Assembly (NCBI GenBank): GCA_029259655.1
Contig: JAJDET010000376.1
Span: 93,356-157,355, forward strand
Reading direction: 5' to 3'
DNA: 64,000 nucleotides
DNA from: Planctomycetota bacterium
Lineage (GTDB): Bacteria > Planctomycetota > UBA1135 > GCA-002686595
Part shown: piece after piece, positions 59,317 to 64,000 of the stretch
Layout of the letters: every line of letters starts with the position of its first letter
Position numbering within the stretch: the stretch's first letter is position 1
Notes under the pieces: generated by a model
Told to the model about the DNA's origin: nothing
The model's database searches: none
The model's input: only the letters and a program-made list of their open reading frames with translations
Program-made: the position numbers and the translations under genes

Positions 59317-60518
59317 GCATTGCATCCCTGAGGGCCCGTCTGAACAAGCACTACAAGGCCGGGGAAGGCTCCCCGATCATCTACAGTGCGGAGCAGTACG
59401 TCGTCCAGAAGATGTTCCGGTTTCGAACGGGCATCTTTAGTCTCGATCATGCCCTGTGCGGGGGGTTTCCTTCCGGACGGGTCTGCCGCATCTACGGCCC
59501 CTTCTCTTCGGGGAAGTCGTTCGTCTGCTACCGCATTTTGAAGGAGGCCCAGGACCACTGCCGTCAGTGCTGGGGCCCATACCTGAAGGAGAAGAAGCGG
59601 AAGTGCTGCGAGAAGCCAGAGAGGTTCCGATCTCTCTGGGTTGATGCCGAGGGGGTGCACACGCCGGAGTGGGTCGAGAAGCAGGGCGTTCGTCCGGACC
59701 AGATGGATATCATCCAGCCCACGTACCACGAGCAGGCCCTGGACGTCATCGAGGCGTATTTGGCTGAGCACGCCGTGGACGTGATCGTCCTCGACTCGCT
59801 CGCCGCCATGCCCCCGCAGAAGGAGCTCGAGAAGGCTGTCGAGGACAGTGTCGAGCCCGGCCTCGCCGCTCGGAAGAACAACGCTGCGTTCAGGAAGTGG
59901 GTTGCGCGGCTCGCGGCCATCACCGCGGAAGTTAAGCCGCTGATCTTGGTGGTTAACCAGACTCGCGAGACCATGGACAGGTACGTGCCTGAGGTGCAGC
60001 CCGGCGGCAAGGGGCAGGATTTCGCGAGCTCGGTGGACGTGCGCCTGCAGGCAAGTGCAGACCTGACGGACTCGGGCAAGGTGGTGTCCCTGGGCACGAC
60101 CATCAAAGAGCACGGCGACCCCGTGGCTCGGCTGGTTGGATTCAGGGTGTCGAAGAACAAGACCGCTCCTCCGCACCGGTGTGGGGAGTTCACCATGTGG
60201 TTCGATTACGACCCACACTTCAAGCGAGAAGTGGGCTCGGTCGACTGCGCGGAAGCGTCGTTCACCTACGGACTGCGATATGGAATCATCGAGCGCTGCC
60301 GCACCGGGGAGAAGAAGCCGGCGTGGAAGTACGTTGCGAAGATCGGCGATGGGGAGCCGGTCTTCATCTGCAACGCGAAGAAGGAAGGCAAGCACGCGCT
60401 GATGGCTGACGAGGCCACGTGTCGGGCCCTGGAGGACGCGATCGTCCATCTTGCTGCGACCGGGTTGAGGCTCGCCCCCGAGGCAGCAGTAGAGGAGGGG
60501 GACGACGAGGGTGAGTGA
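59313..60518 (+). CDS. recA: RecA/UvsX-like recombinase with Cys insert
   Basis: 401 residues from GTG 59313, seven bases after GGAGG. Walker A GPFSSGKS at 62-69, Walker B VDVIVLDSLAAM near 144-155, and an LVVNQTRE loop support a RecA-type ATPase. Cysteines C83, C86, C98 and C99 lie in an insert after Walker A (CRQC...KCC) and could bind zinc. It should catalyse strand exchange for recombination-dependent replication. Confidence 0.88.
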   Translation: MSIASLRARLNKHYKAGEGSPIIYSAEQYVVQKMFRFRTGIFSLDHALCGGFPSGRVCRIYGPFSSGKSFVCYRILKEAQDHCRQCWGPYLKEKKRKCCEKPERFRSLWVDAEGVHTPEWVEKQGVRPDQMDIIQPTYHEQALDVIEAYLAEHAVDVIVLDSLAAMPPQKELEKAVEDSVEPGLAARKNNAAFRKWVARLAAITAEVKPLILVVNQTRETMDRYVPEVQPGGKGQDFASSVDVRLQASADLTDSGKVVSLGTTIKEHGDPVARLVGFRVSKNKTAPPHRCGEFTMWFDYDPHFKREVGSVDCAEASFTYGLRYGIIERCRTGEKKPAWKYVAKIGDGEPVFICNAKKEGKHALMADEATCRALEDAIVHLAATGLRLAPEAAVEEGDDEGE

Positions 60519-60903
60519 CGTCGTTCACGTGGTGCCCACCCCCGTGCCGTGGGACCTCATCGTCCAACTCACTGGCCCCGAGGGCATGGGCAGTTCCTAC
60601 GACCCGGAGCGTGATGAGTTTAGGGCCACGGTGACTTGGATGGCCCTGCCCCGTGAGGACGAGATGATCATCCTCCAGGGCCTGGGCGCCTATGACCAAA
60701 TCGAAGTCACGCACGTGGGTCATTGTGTGCTCAGCGGCGTGACCGGAGTGTTTTGTGAGCTGCGCGGCAGCTCAGACGACGTCGCCGAAGTCAGGTCCAA
60801 CCTGCAGGAGTTGTTCAAGCGCTTGAGGGAGCTGACCCATGGGGAGGATGTGGCTGGACAAGGCGGGGAGCAAGGAGAATCACCGGAGGGGGCAGCGACA
60901 TGA
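60511..60903 (+). CDS. Unknown small protein after recA
   Basis: 130 residues from GTG 60511. Beta-rich (DLIVQLTGPEGMG; EVTHVGHCVLSGVTGVFCELRG), then a helix (VRSNLQELFKRLRELTHGED) and a Gly/Glu-rich end. Overlaps recA and the nuclease gene. Function unknown. Confidence 0.6.
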   Translation: MSDVVHVVPTPVPWDLIVQLTGPEGMGSSYDPERDEFRATVTWMALPREDEMIILQGLGAYDQIEVTHVGHCVLSGVTGVFCELRGSSDDVAEVRSNLQELFKRLRELTHGEDVAGQGGEQGESPEGAAT

Positions 60904-61210
60904 GCGGGACACCGCCAGCGCAACCGGCGGCAGGACCACCGCCGCGTCGGGCGCCCGCCCCGGCCACAAGAGCGACGTCGTCGGGTCGCGGGACGACTAC
61001 GGCGATCGCGCGGATCGAATCGAGTGCAAGGCCACGTCCAGGAAGAGCATGTCCATCAAGCTCGCGTGGTGGGAGAAGATCGAGACCGAGGCAGCGGAGT
61101 CGGGCAGAGAGCCAGTCCTGGCAATTCGGTTCGAGCGCACCGGTGCTCGTGATGTCGATCTCGTGGTGATCGACCGCAACACGTACCTGGAGCTGATCAA
61201 TGACGGGTAG
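60839..61210 (+). CDS. PD-(D/E)XK nuclease-like protein (resolvase type)
   Basis: 123 residues. The order HERDTA (E), GRTTAASGARPGHKSDVV (K, D), IECKATSRKS (E-x-K), then WWEKIETEA and LAIRFE is the PD-(D/E)XK core as found in small phage and archaeal Holliday junction resolvases. It overlaps the previous gene by 65 bases; the start ATG 60839 is taken because it keeps the N-terminal basic segment. Confidence 0.65.
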   Translation: MGRMWLDKAGSKENHRRGQRHERDTASATGGRTTAASGARPGHKSDVVGSRDDYGDRADRIECKATSRKSMSIKLAWWEKIETEAAESGREPVLAIRFERTGARDVDLVVIDRNTYLELINDG

Positions 61211-62153
61211 CTTTGCAGATATCGCCCACGAGGTGATCAAGTCGCCGAAGGAAGGGCCGGAGAGGTCGACGAAGGAGCTGGTCGAGCCGGCTCTGGACGC
61301 GGTGTCGAGCGCGCACGCCGCAGAGCCTCCGCGGTCACAGGGATTCCACATCTCCGGCCTGTTCGACTTCTGCCCGCGTGAGTGGGCGCTGGGCGGCAGG
61401 GAGGGAATGATCGAGGGGGATCCGCTCGCCGGCGAGGCGACAGGCTCTCTCATCCCGGAGAGGTTCAACGCGGAGAAGCTCCTCGTCTTTGCGATCGGCC
61501 ATGCCTTCCACCGCATGCTCCAGGACGACATCCTCGGCAAGGCTGGTCTCCTGGTGGGCACGTGGAAGAAGGTGAACCACGACGAGTACGCGGAAGGTCC
61601 GATGCCGAAGGAGGGCGTGTGGCAATACGTCGAGCCCACCATCGACATCGCGATCGAAGGCCTGCCCGACGATCCTCGCTGGCACATCGTCGGACACTCG
61701 GACGGCCGTCTCGCCGCCCTCGGGAAGATCCGTCTCGGCGAGTTCAAGAGTTGCAAATCCACGATCTACCCAGGCCTCGACAAGGCCTTCTCCGGTGTCG
61801 CTCGGATCCGAGATTGGTGGGCGGCTGGGGGAGCGAACGACCGCACGTGGGCGGAGAAGTACGCCAAGGGCCACAGCTTTCAGCTGCACTGCTACCTCGA
61901 GGGGCTGGGCATCGATGAGGGCATCGTGTTCTACCTTCCCAAGGAGCAGCCCAATGATCAGCCCCCCATGAAGGAGTTTCTGCTGGAGCGGGATCCTTCG
62001 GTGCTCGAGACGGCGAAGGAGAAGGTGCGCGCCTACCACGCGGCGTGGAACGAGGGGGACTGGCAGGGGCCGCTGCCTCGCAAGATCTGCAGCGCGGCAC
62101 ACTGCAAGCGCGCGCAGGATTGCGAGGTGGTGAACGAGTGCTTCTCGGTATGA
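61200..62153 (+). CDS. Cas4/RecB-like nuclease with Fe-S cysteines
   Basis: 317 residues. An early FDFCPREWAL (cysteine near 58), the nuclease residues D in GHSDGRL (near 165) and E-x-K in GEFKSCK (near 180), and a terminal set C297, C302, C308, C314 (KICSAAHC...DC...EC). The first cysteine plus a terminal triad holds a 4Fe-4S cluster in Cas4, AddB and related nucleases. Several phages carry Cas4-like nucleases in the recombination module. No CRISPR genes are nearby. Confidence 0.78.
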   Translation: MTGSFADIAHEVIKSPKEGPERSTKELVEPALDAVSSAHAAEPPRSQGFHISGLFDFCPREWALGGREGMIEGDPLAGEATGSLIPERFNAEKLLVFAIGHAFHRMLQDDILGKAGLLVGTWKKVNHDEYAEGPMPKEGVWQYVEPTIDIAIEGLPDDPRWHIVGHSDGRLAALGKIRLGEFKSCKSTIYPGLDKAFSGVARIRDWWAAGGANDRTWAEKYAKGHSFQLHCYLEGLGIDEGIVFYLPKEQPNDQPPMKEFLLERDPSVLETAKEKVRAYHAAWNEGDWQGPLPRKICSAAHCKRAQDCEVVNECFSV

Positions 62154-62344
62154 GGAGCCAGAGGCCCGTCTTCGAGAAGCGCCTCCGTGAGATGGGCTTC
62201 TCCACGCCGCGGAAGTACTTCCTGCTCAGGGCGGGATGGACTCTGGCGGACATGGCGGAAGAGGTGGGTGTGTCCAGATCGACCGTGGGCCGCAGGTATG
62301 CGGAGTTCTCGAAGGGAGAGAAGACATGTCGAGCGAGCAAGTAG
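62150..62344 (+). CDS. Small HTH protein
   Basis: 64 residues from ATG 62150, overlapping the Cas4-like stop. TLADMAEEVGVSRSTVGRRY at about 30-50 is a clear helix-turn-helix of the Trp-repressor/homeodomain type. Likely a small transcription factor or a DNA-binding cofactor. Its stop overlaps the next start by 19 bases. Confidence 0.6.
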   Translation: MRSQRPVFEKRLREMGFSTPRKYFLLRAGWTLADMAEEVGVSRSTVGRRYAEFSKGEKTCRASK

Positions 62345-63126
62345 AGCTGAGGCCGTACGAAGGAGAGGCTCTGACGCGCGCCGCCGCGGCGCAGCTCCGG
62401 AAAGACATCCAGATTACGAAGGGCCGGCTTGAGGAGGAGTATCTCCGGTTGGCCGGCCTGCTCTTCCAGGTGAGCGACTCCGGGATCTGGGAGGACTGGG
62501 GCCATGAGTCGTTCGAGGACTACGTCGACGGCGAGCTGGGTTTCCGCTATCGGAAGGCGGCGTACCTGATCTCGATCTTTCGGGTCATGGTGCAGGAGCT
62601 CGGGAAGGACGCCAGCGACCTCCGCGGCATCGGCTGGACCAAGGTTGGGATGCTGACGGGCGGGGCGAGCCCCGTGGTCGACGAGGAGAACGTCGACGAG
62701 TGGCTCTCCAGGGCTCGTGAGAGGTCCACCACGGAGCTCCAGGACGACATCCGGGTGGCGCGGGCTCAAGGTGAGGGCGGGGGCGACGGCGGGTCCAGCG
62801 GCGAGCAGGACCCGGCCGACGAGCCCGACGAGCGCCCTCAGAAGATGGCCTTCTCGCTCTACGGTGCACAGCGCGCGAACGTCGAGCTCGCGCTCGAGCT
62901 CGCCCAGGCGGACGCGGGGTCCGAGAAGCCCGGCCACCTCCTCGACCTGATCTGTTTGGCCTACTGCGCCGGCGCCTCTGCGGGTGCCCACGAGACGGAC
63001 ACCCTGGAGTGGTGGATCGGCGCCATGGGGACACGCTTCGAGGTGGACGTGATGGCCTTTAAGCGCGGCGACCCCAAGGCTTTGGAGAGCCAGCTCAAGG
63101 AAGCGCTCGCCGAACTGAAAAAGTAG
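62326..63126 (+). CDS. Unknown helical protein of the replication region
   Basis: 266 residues from ATG 62326, five bases after GGGAGAG. The N-terminal half is helical with WEDWGHESFEDYVDGELGFRY and IGWTKVGML, a combination recurring in phage and plasmid proteins near replication genes. A Gly/Asp/Glu-rich linker (about 145-170) leads to a second helical domain. Possibly DNA-binding; not assigned. Confidence 0.65.
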   Translation: MSSEQVELRPYEGEALTRAAAAQLRKDIQITKGRLEEEYLRLAGLLFQVSDSGIWEDWGHESFEDYVDGELGFRYRKAAYLISIFRVMVQELGKDASDLRGIGWTKVGMLTGGASPVVDEENVDEWLSRARERSTTELQDDIRVARAQGEGGGDGGSSGEQDPADEPDERPQKMAFSLYGAQRANVELALELAQADAGSEKPGHLLDLICLAYCAGASAGAHETDTLEWWIGAMGTRFEVDVMAFKRGDPKALESQLKEALAELKK

Positions 63127-63207
63127 GCGATCGCGATCCCATAACGTAGGGAGTCGCACTCAACGCCTCGATCGCGGAGGGTGGGACTGCCTACTTTGTT
63201 ATTCTTC
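63120..63207 (+). other. Long interrupted inverted repeat with T-rich end (possible terminator)
   Basis: AAAGTAGGC (63120-63128, covering the preceding stop codon) is complementary to GCCTACTTT (63189-63197), followed by a T-rich GTTATTCTTC. Inside lie CCTC-GATCGCG-GAGG and repeated GATCGCG. It may fold as a branched terminator. The rest of this 166-base gap holds the promoter at 63220 and the leader of the next gene. Confidence 0.4.
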
Positions 63208-63219
63208 AGCCTTCGGCCC

Positions 63220-63247
63220 TTGGGGTTACCGGTGATCGCCGTATAAT
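63220..63247 (+). promoter_or_regulatory. Promoter with operator before SF1 helicase gene
   Basis: TTGGGG (weak -35), 16-base spacer ending in CGGTGATCGCCG (63230-63241), TATAAT (63242-63247), a perfect -10. Operator orientation equals the 47.2 kb and minus-strand copies. GAGGAG at 63281 serves the next gene. Confidence 0.75.
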
Positions 63248-63292
63248 GGGGGTGTCAGACAAAGGACCCCACGTTCTCCAGAGGAGCTCGCC

Positions 63293-64000
63293 ATGAACCC
63301 CACCGACGAACAGCAAGCCGTGATGACCTGCACCGCACCCGTGATCGCCTGCAACGCCACCGCAGGCTCCGGGAAGACGGCCACGGCCGTCGAGCGCGTC
63401 AAGAGCACCGGCGCGCGGACCGTCTTCCTCGCTTTCAACCGGGAGGCGGCCGGGGAACTCGGCGCCCGGCTCCAGGGGATCGGCGACGCCCGCACCCTCC
63501 ACAGTGCGTCCTACATGTGCGCCATGGCCGACGACGGGATCGTTCGGGTGGGCGGTCGCGATGGTCTGACCGAGCAGAAGGCGTTCGACGACGTCCTCTT
63601 CGCGGCCTGCCGCCAGACCATCCCGCCGGCGGCCCCGGAGCTGTCCAAGCGCGAGTGGCGGGAGCTGCGGGACCTGATCAAGGGGTTGGCCCAGGCGACG
63701 GTGGCGTGTGACTTCGACTCGACGGACACCTTCGCGGAGCGCGTGGGCACCGACGCCACCGACGACCAGATCGCCGCGGCGCAGAAGCTGATCGATCACA
63801 TGTACGGCGGCCGCCGGTCGGGCTTCTACAGCGTCGACCTCACGTTCCGGTACGCCTGTGAGGCCCTCGACGCCGGCATCCTCCCCAGCCGATTCCAGGG
63901 CGTCGAGGAGGTCATCGTGGATGAGGCCCAGGACCTGTCCCCGATCCAGTGGCACTTCATCGACTCCCTCGTGTCCCTTTTGGGGGCCAACTTGGTCATC
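63293..64000 (+). CDS. SF1 (UvrD/Rep-like) helicase, 3' end cut by window edge
   Basis: The 236 visible residues start at ATG 63293, six bases after GAGGAG, and run open to the right edge. TDEQQAVM (Q motif), ACNATAGSGKTATAVERV (motif I, Walker A), TVFLAFNREAA (motif Ia), ARTLHSASY (motif Ic), and VIVDEAQDLSP (motif II) match UvrD/PcrA-like helicases. It is expressed from an operator-bearing promoter, so it belongs to the same regulon as the 43-47 kb genes. Confidence 0.85.
   Translation, partial: MNPTDEQQAVMTCTAPVIACNATAGSGKTATAVERVKSTGARTVFLAFNREAAGELGARLQGIGDARTLHSASYMCAMADDGIVRVGGRDGLTEQKAFDDVLFAACRQTIPPAAPELSKREWRELRDLIKGLAQATVACDFDSTDTFAERVGTDATDDQIAAAQKLIDHMYGGRRSGFYSVDLTFRYACEALDAGILPSRFQGVEEVIVDEAQDLSPIQWHFIDSLVSLLGANLVI

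Noticed and set aside
61200..62153. Part of a CRISPR-Cas locus (Cas4)
   Set aside because: No repeats, Cas1, Cas2 or effector genes are present; the gene sits in a phage recombination module.
1..64000. tRNA genes, integrase, attachment sites, insertion sequences
   Set aside because: None was seen on reading either strand; no claim about the rest of the genome is made.

Overview
The window is a contiguous piece of a GC-rich, tailed double-stranded DNA phage genome. Its virion is a contractile-tailed myovirus: there is a tail sheath, two gp19-type tail tubes, and a gp25, gpD, gpJ, gpI and gp5/VgrG-type baseplate. Almost every gene is on the + strand, packed with ATGA/TGATG overlaps and good AGGAG ribosome sites. 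I see no tRNA, rRNA, CRISPR array, integrase or insertion sequence. No sequence feature fixes the host. The promoters look sigma70-like and the replication module is lambda-like (initiator, DnaC-type loader, DnaB-type helicase), so a bacterial host is certain, but its phylum is not.

Layout. (1) 1-2.4 kb: a radical SAM/SPASM protein (cut by the left edge), a methyltransferase, a glycosyltransferase-like protein and a 54-residue basic protein. (2) 2.4-13.5 kb: packaging and head genes: TerL, portal, protease-scaffold fusion with an in-frame internal scaffold start, major capsid protein and connector/neck proteins. (3) 13.5-22.1 kb: tail sheath, two tail tubes, a tail assembly chaperone with a T TTT TTC programmed -1 frameshift, and the tape measure. 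(4) 22.1-41.6 kb: baseplate, spike, lectin-bearing gpI, a beta-helix tailspike, further virion proteins and two small membrane proteins. (5) 41.5-42.9 kb: the only minus-strand operon, with a protein resembling the AcrVA2 anti-CRISPR family and a small partner. (6) 43.0-48.9 kb: early or accessory genes, including a GHKL ATPase fused to a zinc-metallopeptidase motif, several small cysteine-rich proteins and a HTH protein. (7) 48.9-64 kb: replication and recombination: RuvC-like nuclease, O-like initiator, helicase loader, DnaB-like helicase, primase, SSB, family A polymerase, SF2 helicase, RecA, two PD-(D/E)XK nucleases (one Cas4-like) and an SF1 helicase cut by the right edge.

Two regulatory or replicative structures stand out. 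First, a 12-bp near-palindrome, CGG(C/T)GATC(A/G)CCG, abuts the -10 element of six sigma70-like promoters (five on +, one on -). These drive the GHKL-peptidase gene, two following accessory units, the HTH gene, the SF1 helicase and, divergently, the AcrVA2-like gene. This looks like one phage regulon with dispersed operators. Second, four roughly 26-bp palindromic iterons followed by an A-rich tract lie inside the initiator gene, in the DNA for the linker between its two domains. That is the arrangement of the lambda O gene and lambda ori, so this is the likely replication origin.

Gene functions are assigned by reading motifs and synteny; no database search was run. Many accessory proteins remain of unknown function and are described as such.
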